Notes under the pieces: model-generated
What the model saw: the letters and a program-made list of their open reading frames with translations, nothing else
Database searches by the model: none
What the model was told of the DNA's origin: nothing
NCBI GenBank assembly: GCA_031291435.1
Contig: JARLJC010000366.1
Coordinates: 1-39,743, forward strand
DNA length: 39,743 nucleotides
Origin: Alphaproteobacteria bacterium
GTDB taxonomy: Bacteria > Pseudomonadota > Alphaproteobacteria > UBA9219
Reading direction: 5' to 3'
Shown: piece by piece, positions 1 through 8,143 of the stretch
How the letters are laid out: every line of letters starts with the position of its first letter
Position numbering within the stretch: the first letter of the stretch is position 1
Position numbers and translations under genes: made by a program

Positions 1-165
1 GCAGAAGAAGCGTTCGACGCAGTTGCGTGTTTTATAAAGCTCCTTGTCGTAACGATACTGCACGTTCCTGTTTTTCTTGGGCGGGATAATCGGTTTGGCT
101 CCGCGTGATTTGATGAAGTCGCGCAACTCGTCGCTATCATATCCAGCCTTTGCGAAAGACTTTTC
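1..165 (-). pseudogene. IS5-family transposase, C-terminal remnant running off the left edge
   Basis: Reading the minus strand, about 55 codons give a typical IS5-family DDE transposase C-terminal stretch: AGYDSDELRDFIKSRGAKP, then IIPPKKNRN, then YDKELYKTRN and CVERFF. The GYDSDELR block, the PPKKNR block and the YDKELYK..N.VERFF block around the catalytic Glu are family hallmarks. The similarity stops abruptly near position 165, where the frame turns into unrelated sequence, so the 5' part of the gene is missing. The 3' end lies beyond the window. A remnant rather than an active insertion sequence; no terminal inverted repeat is visible at the break. Confidence 0.75.
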
Positions 166-211
166 TCGTCCGCAATTTTGAATGAAGCCATTTGGGAAAT
201 ATGCGGCATTC

Positions 212-649
212 TTAGGATGCCTTCTGGGTGATGGGGCGTGAGGTTCGCTCCCAAACATAATTGAAGAGTTTGCGTACACAGTCCGTAAATCGTTCATCAT
301 TGATGACGATGATCTTCGCCGCAGGCGCACGCGTCAGAAGCGCCAGCTTTGGGCCAAAAATATAAAGCTGGTTTTCCGAAAAATATTCTTCGGAAATTGT
401 GTGGTAATATTCAATCGGCGCAACAAATACCGTCTCGCTATTACGCACAAGAAGGCGCTCGGTTATATTGGCTTTGTGAAGACGCTCTAGATGATTGTCC
501 AATCGCTCACGTGATAGATGGTCAATTGTGCGGCCCTCATTCACATTGGCTATCAAAACCTCACCGCCTGTATCTTTGAGCGTATTGTAAATATCATCTA
601 AGAGGTTTTGATTGGCTCCATCGCCTTGAGTTTCTCGACTCCGAAGGCG
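212..649 (-). pseudogene. TrmB-like regulator effector domain, 5'-truncated fragment
   Basis: An open minus-strand frame from just after a stop codon at 650-652 down to 212. Only a TTG (556) offers a start in the long part, yet homologous sequence extends upstream of it (NLLDDIYNTLKDTGGEVLIA), so the 5' end of the gene is probably missing. The C-terminal block LYIFGPKLALL, then KIIVIND, then DCVRKLFNYVWE resembles the end of the PLD-like effector domain found in TrmB-type and related HTH regulators. No DNA-binding domain remains. The gene at 661-1119 on the other strand is a diverged relative. The family assignment is from memory of motif shape and is moderate. Confidence 0.45.
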
Positions 650-1119
650 TCAGGCGACGTATGGACGATGCGGCCATATATCGCGGCCCAGATAGTTGCG
701 ACTGTTTCTTTCAGGATTTGATGCAAACCACGGGCGCAAACAACGGCGAGGTTCTTGTTGTCGCCCCCTCGCAAGACATGCTGGCAAGATCATGCGGGGC
801 AGAAGGTCGTGAGTTTGAACGGCTGGCGAAATTGCAGGCTATCGCCAACATCAAATGCCTCGTTTGGGAAACGACGCCTACGTGCTCTTCCGTATCAGAA
901 TTTCAGTTCCGGGCGCTGCCTAAGCAACAAATCGGGCCGACCGGCTATTTCGTGTTCGGGAACAAGCATGCTCTAGTGCTTTACAAGGGCGCAGGCGTTT
1001 TTCAGTTTGTCGTTATCCGATGTGCCGCCGTAGCGCAGGATTATCGCAACCATTTCTTTGCACTTTGGGGCATGGCCACGCCGCTATTCCCTGAAATTTC
1101 TCGAAAAACATCGGCCTAA
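580..1119 (+). pseudogene. TrmB-like regulator effector domain, second fragment (ATG at 661)
   Basis: The frame is open from 580, after a TGA at 577-579; the first ATG is at 661. Residues before this ATG (LHRLEFLDSEGVRRR) look protein-like, so the real start may be lost. The body contains GEVLVVAPSQDM and a C-terminal GYFVFGNKHALVLYKGAG block followed by QDYRNHFFALWG. These align by eye with GEVLIANVNEG, LYIFGPKLALL and DCVRKLFNYVWE in the antiparallel fragment at 212-649. Both look like ligand-sensing domains of regulators that have lost their HTH. If translated from 661 the product is 152 residues. Function unknown. Confidence 0.4.
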
Positions 1120-1264
1120 CTGGTTGTTTTCGAGGGATTGGCGGAAAACGATGAAAATCACCAGCGAGTCCGACGAAAAGCGCCATTTGCGGAAATAGTT
1201 TCAACCAACTGCATTACCGAAACTCACCCTCATTGGTTTAATTTTTCGATGAGGCATTTCATGA

Positions 1265-1492
1265 ATTACTTCCCCCGCGGCTTCGGCGGCAGCCGAACCA
1301 ACCCCGAAGATATCAAACGCGATAACCGGCATCGGCATCAATCTCAATCAGCTCGTTCACCGGGTCAATGCCGGGAGAGGTTATATCGACCCCGTACTGG
1401 ATTATATCGACATTATCCGCGAGCCGGTTTTGGAAAGCCTGAAAATGATCCGCAAGGCATTGTCGCGGCAGACCGATCAGCCTTCGCCCTAG
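1265..1492 (+). pseudogene. mobC: MobC-like mobilization protein, C-terminal part only
   Basis: This plus-strand frame opens after a TGA at 1262 and ends at TAG 1490-1492, 4 bases before the relaxase start. It reads ITGIGINLNQLVHRVNAG, then a helical DYIDIIREPVLESLKMIRKAL tail. The G-I/N-NLNQ-x-V/A-x-x-x-N pattern is the signature of the MobC relaxosome family. No ATG precedes the motif in frame and the N-terminal ribbon-helix-helix part is not seen, so the gene is 5'-truncated or uses an unusual start. MobC proteins normally help the relaxase open the DNA at oriT, and the position directly upstream of the relaxase is the standard one. Confidence 0.55.
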
Positions 1493-1496
1493 AAAC

Positions 1497-2255
1497 TTGT
1501 TTATCAAAGCGCATATACGTGGTGGCTATCGAGCTGCCGCTCATTATCTAAGCTCACAGGGCACGAACGAAGTCTCGCGGCTCGTCTCTATGAGCGATCC
1601 TGATGCCAAAGACCTGAGCGAGGCCTTTCAGAATATGTGGCAGGTGGCGAGCCAGACGAAGGTCGAGAAGCCGCTGTTTCACTTTAGCATCAACCCGTTC
1701 AAGGATGAACGCTTGACCGATAAGCAGGCTAAGCAGATTGCCGAAGCCTATGCGGGCAAATGCAATATAAATATAGAAGATCACCAGCATGTCATCGTTG
1801 AACACATCAAAGATGGGCGGCAACATTTTCACGTCATGCTGAACCGTGTGAGTGAGGATACCGGCAGAGCCATCGACCCCGGCCTCTATAAAAAGAAAGC
1901 CCGCGAATGTTCACGCGAGATGGAAGTGGGGCTTGGACTCCAACAGCTCGCACCCGGCAAGAAAAGGCCGATTCGCAAATATGGCCGCGCAAGAAAATCC
2001 GGCCGAGTTCACAAAAATCGCAGGCCATTCCAGAAGAAGATTCAGCACTTCCCGTCTTTGGGGGGAGGCAATCTCGACTCGCCGGTTCTGCCCACACCGA
2101 TCAACGCGGCGTTATTTCCCGACAGAGACAATCCGGAACAGTTCAATCTAATCTGGAATAGGCCGGATACGCCAAAGCTCTCGGCAGATATAACGCCAGA
2201 TGCCGATCAAGCGCGGAAGGCCCGTCGTTATGTCGGCGCTGGCGCTGCTCCGTAA
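1497..2255 (+). CDS. mobA: MobA/VirD2-type relaxase (mobilization nuclease), short form
   Basis: A 252-residue protein beginning at TTG 1497, directly behind the mobC remnant; a stop at 1446-1448 limits upstream extension. The N-terminus MFIKAHIRGGYRAAAHYL carries candidate nicking tyrosines (Y11, Y17). SEAFQNMWQVAS is followed by LFHFSINPFKDERLT. The metal-binding histidine motif is in HVIVEHIKDGRQHFHVMLNRV (H110, H112). This is the order of motifs in Pfam relaxase PF03432 proteins, which cut one strand at oriT and stay attached through a phosphotyrosine. The C-terminus is basic, then Pro-rich, with no helicase or primase domain. It is short for the family, possibly shortened with the mobC upstream. 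A terminator follows at 2281. Confidence 0.75.
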   Translation: MFIKAHIRGGYRAAAHYLSSQGTNEVSRLVSMSDPDAKDLSEAFQNMWQVASQTKVEKPLFHFSINPFKDERLTDKQAKQIAEAYAGKCNINIEDHQHVIVEHIKDGRQHFHVMLNRVSEDTGRAIDPGLYKKKARECSREMEVGLGLQQLAPGKKRPIRKYGRARKSGRVHKNRRPFQKKIQHFPSLGGGNLDSPVLPTPINAALFPDRDNPEQFNLIWNRPDTPKLSADITPDADQARKARRYVGAGAAP

Positions 2256-2280
2256 GTCTGCTCATTTGAGTGAACATCAC

Positions 2281-2317
2281 CCCCGCAAGGCAAACCGCCT
2301 TGCGGGGTTTCGTTTTC
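2281..2317 (+). terminator. Rho-independent terminator between relaxase and excisionase genes
   Basis: An 11-bp perfect stem, CCCCGCAAGGC (2281-2291) pairing with GCCTTGCGGGG (2297-2307), with loop AAACC, is followed by TTTCGTTTTCT. It lies 25 bases after the relaxase stop and just upstream of the ribosome-binding site of the next gene, so it should separate the mobilization genes from the xis-int pair. Confidence 0.8.
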
Positions 2318-2332
2318 TGAAGAGGAGCCATC

Positions 2333-2692
2333 ATGAAGAATGAATCTCATGCGCCGCCGCGTCACTTCACTGTGCAAACACTCGCCGCGCGCTGGGAAGT
2401 GTCGCCGAGCCATATCTACAACCTGCTTCACAGCAACGCCCTGCCCCATCTGCGCATCGGCAAGGCCATTCGCATCCCCATTCATTTTGTCAAAGAATTT
2501 GAGGACGCCGCATGTCAAAAGACGACGACATTTATAAACTCTGGCAACATCCAAACGGACTTTGGTACGTCACCTGGACAGAACCTGCCGACTCCACTCT
2601 TGGCAAGCGCGCGCGGTCACCCCGCGTCTCAACGGCAACGACAGATCGAAAGATTGCTGAGCAATACCGGGCGCAATTCATCGCAGAGTTGA
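2333..2692 (+). CDS. Excisionase-like HTH DNA-binding protein
   Basis: A 119-residue protein with a clear ribosome-binding site (AGAGGAG, about 6 bases before ATG 2333). Residues about 13-58 form a winged-helix excisionase/MerR-type HTH: FTVQTLAARWEVSPSHIYN, then NALPHLRIGKAIRIP and a closing helix HFVKEFED. Small proteins with this fold bind DNA at attachment sites and steer integrases toward excision. The last third of the frame overlaps the start of the integrase gene by 181 bases and is low in recognisable structure. The close coupling to the integrase supports a recombination directionality factor; a plain regulator of the island is the alternative. Confidence 0.7.
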   Translation: MKNESHAPPRHFTVQTLAARWEVSPSHIYNLLHSNALPHLRIGKAIRIPIHFVKEFEDAACQKTTTFINSGNIQTDFGTSPGQNLPTPLLASARGHPASQRQRQIERLLSNTGRNSSQS

Positions 2693-3552
2693 AGAATGTT
2701 CCATTGCCCGACGATCCGATTATCAACATATTGCTCGACCGCTATAGGGACGAGCATGCCGTTAATACCCGGTCGCTGCCGACTATCGACTTTCATATCA
2801 AAACTCTAAAACCGTTTTTCGGCAATCTTCAGCCGCGCCATGTGACCAACAATTTGCTCAAAGAATATGCCGGGGTACGAGGAGTTTCGCCGGGAACCAT
2901 CTTGCGTGAACTCGGCACTTTGAAAGCCGCCCTTCATTACGCCGAAGGCAACCGTTGGATTAACGAGCAGCCACGCTTCATCATGCCGGTCAGCCAGCCA
3001 CCGCCGCGTGATTTATGGCTAACATATGAGCAGGTCGCCACCTTGATCGAAGCGGCGAAGTCAGAACATTTGCGGCTTTTCATCCAGATTGCCGTTTGTA
3101 CGGCGGCACGCAGCGGAGCCATTCTCGATCTGACATGGGAGCAAGTGAATCTGGAAACAAGACTCATCGATTTTGGCCGGGGCTGGGGCAACAAGCGCCG
3201 CGCCATTGTCCCCATAAATGATGAACTGCATGCAGCACTGACCCGCGCCGCAGAGCTTCGCCAAAGCGCCTATGTGATCGAATATCACGGTGAGAAAGTG
3301 AAATCGGTCAAATCTGCCTTCCGCCGCCTGTGCAAAGATCAAGGCATCAAGGCTTCGCCGCACGTTTTGCGGCACACGGCAGCAACATGGCTGGTCATGG
3401 CAAAGGTGCCGCTGGCCGAAGTCGCCCGCCTCCTCGGCGATAGCGAGAAAACCGTCGAGAAAGTTTATGGAAAACACGCGCCGGATTATCTGCGTAACGC
3501 CGTAAATTCGTTGGGTTTTGGCAGACCGAAACCGGGAATCCTACAGCTGTAG
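2512..3552 (+). CDS. int: Tyrosine recombinase (site-specific integrase)
   Basis: A 346-residue phage-type integrase. The N-terminal about 60 residues look like an arm-binding domain (YKLWQHPNGLWYVTW), followed by a SAM-like core-binding domain (about 70-150) and the catalytic domain. Catalytic residues visible: R200 in CTAARSGAILDLTWEQV, H284 and R287 in HVLRHTAATWL, and tyrosine Y319 in TVEKVYGKHAP. The set is complete, so the enzyme may be active. ATG 2512 lies within the excisionase frame; its ribosome site is weak, which suggests translational coupling. The stop is 52 bases from the 3' end of tRNA-Val, the usual position for an integrase that uses a tRNA gene as attachment site. Confidence 0.92.
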   Translation: MSKDDDIYKLWQHPNGLWYVTWTEPADSTLGKRARSPRVSTATTDRKIAEQYRAQFIAELKNVPLPDDPIINILLDRYRDEHAVNTRSLPTIDFHIKTLKPFFGNLQPRHVTNNLLKEYAGVRGVSPGTILRELGTLKAALHYAEGNRWINEQPRFIMPVSQPPPRDLWLTYEQVATLIEAAKSEHLRLFIQIAVCTAARSGAILDLTWEQVNLETRLIDFGRGWGNKRRAIVPINDELHAALTRAAELRQSAYVIEYHGEKVKSVKSAFRRLCKDQGIKASPHVLRHTAATWLVMAKVPLAEVARLLGDSEKTVEKVYGKHAPDYLRNAVNSLGFGRPKPGILQL

Positions 3553-3604
3553 GAGATTTTGGCTCATTTCGGAACGGAACGTTCCGCTAACCCCTTGAAA
3601 AGCG

Positions 3605-3632
3605 TGGTGGGTGCTACAGGGATTGAACCTGT
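3605..3632. other. Inferred attachment site (att) of the left island at the tRNA-Val 3' end
   Basis: The integrase gene ends 52 bases from the 3' end of tRNA-Val. Integrases of this family commonly recombine within the T-arm and acceptor end of a tRNA, leaving an intact tRNA on one side and a short direct repeat on the other. The second copy would lie beyond the left edge and cannot be seen, so the exact repeat length is unknown. Confidence 0.5.
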
Positions 3633-3679
3633 GACCCCTACCGTGTGAAGGTAATGCTCTACCGCTGAGCTAAGCACCC
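3605..3679 (-). tRNA. tRNA-Val(CAC), CCA encoded
   Basis: The minus strand folds as a tRNA: acceptor GGGTGCT / AGCACCC, D-arm with AGCTCAGCGGTAGAGC, anticodon loop TTCACAC with anticodon CAC, and T-arm ACAGG TTCAATC CCTGT. CCA (3605-3607) is genome-encoded after discriminator A. The 3' end faces the integrase gene. Confidence 0.93.
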
Positions 3680-3765
3680 GAACACCACGCAAGCTTGTCA
3701 CGCCATAGGCTTGCGCAGCAAGGCGAAGGCGGACTGCGGCAAATAGCAGGTTTTACGCGCCGGGG

Positions 3766-4401
3766 TCAAGAGCCAGACAGGCGCAGCGCATAGACGAAAT
3801 CGACGGTATTGGCGCCCGCGCCGCTGTTACATTTGGCCAGAGCGTTGACCGAACTGGGCGGCAGGGCGCCAAGCGCGCCCATATCGGTGTCGTTGATGAA
3901 TACATCGACGAGGCCGGCAGGAGCGCTGGTGGAGATATTTTCCGCCACTTCGATGCAGCTGTTGTTGTTCAGGCCGGAATATTCAACGCCGAAATACTGG
4001 TTCGACGCCGCGCCTGCGGTGGCGCAATGCTTGTCGGCGCCATAGGTCCAGGAACAGATCGCCATAGTGCCGCCCGCTGCGGCCCCACCCCAGGGGCTGT
4101 CGAGGCAATTGGTGTAGGAACAGGTGGCCCCGCTCTGACGTACCATGTTGGGTGGCAAAGCCGCCCGCGAAACCAGCGCCGGAACCACCATGTTGGCGCC
4201 GCCGACAATCGCCGACTGCCCCATATAGGCGGCGCGCACGGCATCAACTGCCAAAGTAACGTTGTCCATGGCCTGACGGTAATGCGAGTTTTCGCGGGAA
4301 GCGCCGGCCGCCACCCACACGCCGCCGATGAAAGCCCCGATCACGCTGAGCGCGACCGCCAGTTCCATCAATGTAAAGCCGCGTCGGGAGGATGATTTCA
4401 T
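3766..4401 (-). CDS. Type IV-like prepilin, PilS-type
   Basis: A 211-residue protein from ATG 4401; an upstream in-frame start (4431) would put extra residues before the leader. MKSSSRRG then FTLMELAVALSVIGAFIGG is a class III prepilin signal: cleavage after Gly, Phe +1, Glu +5, then one hydrophobic helix. Several cysteines follow (CSYTNCLD, ICSWTYGADKHC, NNSCIEVAEN, AKCNSG). The block CIEVAENIS..GLVDVFINDT is reminiscent of type IVb PilS pilins. It would be inserted in the inner membrane and assembled into a pilus or pseudopilus. No prepilin peptidase, ATPase or secretin genes lie nearby, so it is an isolated pilin whose assembly machinery must be elsewhere. Confidence 0.7.
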   Translation of the reverse strand: MKSSSRRGFTLMELAVALSVIGAFIGGVWVAAGASRENSHYRQAMDNVTLAVDAVRAAYMGQSAIVGGANMVVPALVSRAALPPNMVRQSGATCSYTNCLDSPWGGAAAGGTMAICSWTYGADKHCATAGAASNQYFGVEYSGLNNNSCIEVAENISTSAPAGLVDVFINDTDMGALGALPPSSVNALAKCNSGAGANTVDFVYALRLSGS

Positions 4402-4442
4402 GCCGCCATTCTCGGCCAAGATTGTTAACAATCCGGTAACAT

Positions 4443-5066
4443 CTAAAGGTGCTTTTTAACCGGCGCGGCATGATGCTTTGGCGCCTTTTTGACGGGCTTG
4501 GCCGCGATTTTAGGCGGCGTTTTTTTAGGCATGAACGCGCTGAGGCCGCAGGCGCGCCCGATCGCGGCATAGGCGGCATTAGCGCCGGTGAGATCGAATG
4601 TGTCGCTGACCGGTCGCAGATGTTTTTTGACCGTGACATAGCCGGTCAGCCGCGCGGTCGCGTCCTTACGCAAAGCGGCGGCGATAGCATGGTCGGTCAT
4701 GGAGTCCCGCGCCCAGGCGATGTCGCGCACCGAAAAAAGTTCGAATGTTTTTTTGCCCGCCGTCAGGCGCGCGCCGTGCCTGCCTTCGAGCATATCTCCC
4801 GCGCCATAGCTGAAAACATCGGTGCTGGCCTCGACCGGACGGTGGGTAATCATCAGATAACGCTGGCCGCGCTGCGGCCCGGTGGATTTAAGAACGCGCG
4901 TGGCCGTCATATAGCAGACTTCCTGTCCGCCATCGTTGCTGCGCCATGTCCGCCATGCGCCGAAAGTGCCGAGCGCCTTGTCTCTGGTCTCACCAAGGGT
5001 TTTAGCCTGCAAGGCGGCGGGCCAAATCACCAGCAGCAGCGCGAGAAGGGCCCGCGCCCCGGTCAC
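4443..5066 (-). CDS. Periplasmic protein, invasion-associated locus B (IalB)-like
   Basis: A 207-residue protein with a Sec signal (ALLALLLVIWPAALQAK). The mature part has FGAWRTWRSNDGGQEVCYM, YLMITHRP, a KKTFELFSVRDIAWA segment, AAALRKD and a C-terminal FDLTGANAAYAAIGRAC. The two-cysteine pattern with Trp near the start and an AAYxxIxxAC ending resembles IalB-family proteins, seen in many alphaproteobacteria as envelope proteins of unclear role. A Lys/Ala/Pro tail (PPKIAAKPVKKAPKHH) follows. It starts with GTG overlapping the stop of the penicillin-binding protein gene (GTGA), so the two are translationally coupled. Family assignment is moderate. Confidence 0.55.
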   Translation of the reverse strand: MTGARALLALLLVIWPAALQAKTLGETRDKALGTFGAWRTWRSNDGGQEVCYMTATRVLKSTGPQRGQRYLMITHRPVEASTDVFSYGAGDMLEGRHGARLTAGKKTFELFSVRDIAWARDSMTDHAIAAALRKDATARLTGYVTVKKHLRPVSDTFDLTGANAAYAAIGRACGLSAFMPKKTPPKIAAKPVKKAPKHHAAPVKKHL

Positions 5067-8000
5067 GGCGGCAGGGCCTGATGACTGGCCACCGGCGGCG
5101 GCGCGGTTTCTTCGGTGGGCGCCGCTTCGTTGATCAGCGGATTGATGATGGGAGCAAGGTCGCGCAGCATTTGCGCCGACAAGGCGCTGGAGAATTTGTA
5201 GCCGGCGGCGTCTTCGCCCGCGACATGGGCGGTGATCGCGCCGAAGAATCTGTCGCCGATATAAAAGACGAAAGTGCCGGTGCGGTTGAGCACGCGCGAG
5301 GAAACGATGTGGCCGCCATGGCCGAATTCGTCGTAACGCTGATCGCCGGTGCCGGTCTTGCCGCCGATGGGCAATGGATTGCCGGCGGCGTCGCGATAAA
5401 CGTCGCGCACCTTGGTGGCGGTGCCGTTCTGCACCACTTCCTGCATGACGCCGCGCATGACGCGGCAGATAGCGGGGTCGAGCACATGCTGCGGCTGGCC
5501 GTTATCGTCGTGTTTCAGCACGGTGTCGTAGGGCGTGCCCGCGCCAAATTCGAGCGTTTCGAATCTTTCCACCGGCATGCGTTCGCCGTTGGCGAGGATG
5601 ATGCCGACCAGTTCGGCGAGCGCGCCGGGGCGGTCGGCGGAACTGCCGATGGCGGTGGCGTAACTGGGCGTCAGGCGGTCGAACGGATAGCCGAGCCGCG
5701 CCCAGCGTTTCTGAATATGCGCGAAGGCATCCTGTTCCAGCATGATGCGGATGCGGTTATCCTGCGCGTGTTTCAGATTCGGGTTGAACAGCCACGCGTA
5801 ACTGGCGATCCGTACGTCGCGGCTGGCCGACAGCAATTCGCGCCGGTCGGCGTCGGGATGATCCTGCCAGTAGGAAACCAGCCATAATTCCATCGGATTG
5901 ACGCCGACAATATAAGAACGGTCGGCGAGATCGTAACGTGTGACCGGGTAATCAGTATAAAGCTGGGTCAGATGCTTGTCGCTGACCGGCAGATGCGGGT
6001 GCATCTCCATGAACTTCTTATAGCTGTCGAAATCCGCCTTGGGATAGAGCGAACGGAACAGAACCGCCAGCGCGGCGGCACTTTTATGCGCATGGGCCGC
6101 CAGTTTATCGGCGCGCTGGGCGGGCGGAACATTGGCGTAATCTTCGATATAGCGGCTGAGAAAGACGCCGCCTTCCTCGTCGGCGAAACGTTCGAGATAG
6201 GCCTTGCGCGCAGGATCGGAGGCGTCGTCGAGCAGTTCGTCCTTGGTCTGCGGCCCCTGCGCAATCGTGTAATTGACGATGTCGCGCATCACGCGCACGA
6301 ACACCAGATTGACCGATTGACGGAACGCTTCGTGCAGATCCATCACTTCGAGATCTTCTTTATGCTCGAAATTATGGAACGTATGCACGCCGCCGCCGGT
6401 GAAAAACACTTCGGAATTGTCGCCAGAATAGCGCCGGTCCATCGAAGCATTCAGCATGGTCTCAAGATCGGCGTCGGGATGATCCTTCAGCCAGGCAATC
6501 GCCCATCCGGTCAGCGCGTCAGGCGCGTCTTCGGCCAGATCCTGCAAATCTTCGGGATCGAGCCCGGCATAGCGGCGATGCAGTTCGGCCATGATTTCGA
6601 GATAGGTCACAAGCGTGCGCAGTTTCGCGGTCGAGCCGAGATCGAGCTTCATACCTTCATTCATATCGAAAGGCTGGTCGATATTATCGGCCTGCAGGCG
6701 TACTTTGGCGCCGTCGCTGCCGCGTTCATACAGCACCACGCTCCATTTGATCTTGGCGGGATCGTTGCCGGGGTCGAGCAAACGGAACCCGTACAGCCCC
6801 TGGCTTTGCAGGAAAACGGGATCGCCCATTTTCTTGAGGAATTCGACCAGCTGCTGCTGCGCCGGCTGATCGAGCGTGGTGTGCGCTGTTATATCGAGCC
6901 GGTCGATTTCATACATGCGGCGCAGCCCCATCAGATTGAGGAGATGCGAGCGCAAAGCGTTGACCGCCTTCTGTTCGATATAAGGCGGTTCGGGCGGCGC
7001 CGGGGGCGCCGGCAAAAACTTCAAAACGGAAACCTTGGTGGCATCATGCAAAGCGGGCGTTATCACGCGCGCGTCTTCGAGCCGGTCGAGCGTGGTGTCG
7101 GTGAGATCGTCGAGCGATCCGCGATTGGTCTGCAGATAATAACTGGGCCGCCTTTGCGCGAGAACGAGGCCGAGGGCGGCGCGGTAGACGCGGGCTTTTT
7201 CTTTCAGCGAGGCGGCGTTGTCTTCGGGCAGTTCCAGCGCCGCCACGGCGTCGTCGAGATCGATGCCGAACCACGCCCACAGCCCGTCGCCGATGCTGTT
7301 GATTTCGCCGAAACCGGGGCGCGCCGATAGAGTCGTGCTGTTGAGGTAATCGAGCACGATCTGCTTGCGGATGGCGCGCGTATCGGGGCCGTCCTGATAA
7401 ACGCGCATCGAGGCCGAGGCGATCTGGCGCAGTTTTTCCATCCCGCTGCCGGTCTGGCCCTGCGGCGAGAAACGGAATTTTTCGATCTGGGTCGCGAGGG
7501 TACTGCCGCCGCCCGCATTGTAACCGGGCACCAGCGCATGCACGAAATGCCCCAGCAGCGCATAGGCGAAACGCCCCCATTCGATAACCGGATTGCGGGT
7601 GACGGGACCGTCTTTCAGCAGATCGCGATTTTCGATGTAAAGCAGCGTGCTGACCAGCAGCGGTGGAATCTGTTCGTAGTTTTTAAAGACATGCTCGGGA
7701 TACGAGGCGACATACATTTTCTTGCCGTTGCGGTCATACATGGCAAGGCCGGTCACCGTCTTGGGCCGATAAATCGGATACAAGCCGTAGCGCAGCAGAT
7801 TGTAATAAGCGGGCGAGGCGTGCATCTGCGCCGCGACTTTGAAATTATCGGTTTCCAGAACTTTGGTGTAAAAAGGCAGATAACTATACCCCAGCCGTTC
7901 GTTGTAAGGCCCGGATTTGGGGATGCGCATGGCGGGGTTAACTTCGGGCTCGAGATCGAAAGCGATGCGGTCGTCATAGGCCGACAGCAGATAGGCTTCG

Positions 8001-8140
8001 ATCGCCGACGTGCGGATTTCAAAATAACTGACGGCCACCACCGCCGCGCAGATGACAGTCACCGCCGCCCATTGCACGCGCCCTTTTTTCTTGGGCGCGG
8101 GCTTGGATGTTTTTCTACGATGCTTGTGCCGCGATGCCAC
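5063..8140 (-). CDS. Large bifunctional (class A-like) penicillin-binding protein
   Basis: A 1025-residue peptidoglycan synthase with a basic cytoplasmic tail and one transmembrane helix (about 24-39). The glycosyltransferase family 51 domain (about 155-300) shows E170 in IENRDLL (instead of EDRxF), GGSTLATQIEK (211-221), EKLRQI and RKQIVLDYLN. The transpeptidase domain shows the nucleophile motif STAK (503-506), SVN (609-611) and GGKTGTGD (926-933). About 315 residues separate SVN and KTG, far more than in usual class A enzymes, so there is a large insertion. It starts with GTG, 3 bases after hisS, and is coupled downstream to the IalB-like gene. It would polymerise and cross-link glycan strands in the periplasm. 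Confidence 0.85.
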   Translation of the reverse strand: MASRHKHRRKTSKPAPKKKGRVQWAAVTVICAAVVAVSYFEIRTSAIEAYLLSAYDDRIAFDLEPEVNPAMRIPKSGPYNERLGYSYLPFYTKVLETDNFKVAAQMHASPAYYNLLRYGLYPIYRPKTVTGLAMYDRNGKKMYVASYPEHVFKNYEQIPPLLVSTLLYIENRDLLKDGPVTRNPVIEWGRFAYALLGHFVHALVPGYNAGGGSTLATQIEKFRFSPQGQTGSGMEKLRQIASASMRVYQDGPDTRAIRKQIVLDYLNSTTLSARPGFGEINSIGDGLWAWFGIDLDDAVAALELPEDNAASLKEKARVYRAALGLVLAQRRPSYYLQTNRGSLDDLTDTTLDRLEDARVITPALHDATKVSVLKFLPAPPAPPEPPYIEQKAVNALRSHLLNLMGLRRMYEIDRLDITAHTTLDQPAQQQLVEFLKKMGDPVFLQSQGLYGFRLLDPGNDPAKIKWSVVLYERGSDGAKVRLQADNIDQPFDMNEGMKLDLGSTAKLRTLVTYLEIMAELHRRYAGLDPEDLQDLAEDAPDALTGWAIAWLKDHPDADLETMLNASMDRRYSGDNSEVFFTGGGVHTFHNFEHKEDLEVMDLHEAFRQSVNLVFVRVMRDIVNYTIAQGPQTKDELLDDASDPARKAYLERFADEEGGVFLSRYIEDYANVPPAQRADKLAAHAHKSAAALAVLFRSLYPKADFDSYKKFMEMHPHLPVSDKHLTQLYTDYPVTRYDLADRSYIVGVNPMELWLVSYWQDHPDADRRELLSASRDVRIASYAWLFNPNLKHAQDNRIRIMLEQDAFAHIQKRWARLGYPFDRLTPSYATAIGSSADRPGALAELVGIILANGERMPVERFETLEFGAGTPYDTVLKHDDNGQPQHVLDPAICRVMRGVMQEVVQNGTATKVRDVYRDAAGNPLPIGGKTGTGDQRYDEFGHGGHIVSSRVLNRTGTFVFYIGDRFFGAITAHVAGEDAAGYKFSSALSAQMLRDLAPIINPLINEAAPTEETAPPPVASHQALPP

Positions 8141-8143
8141 CCC

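Noticed and set aside
1138-1551. 137-codon plus-strand frame over the mobC remnant
   Set aside because: The neighbouring frame carries the MobC signature, and this one has no recognisable sequence beyond chance.
5972-7330. Long plus-strand reading frame (452 codons) opposite the penicillin-binding protein
   Set aside because: It is antisense to a gene with all family motifs, and its sequence lacks any domain or ribosome site.
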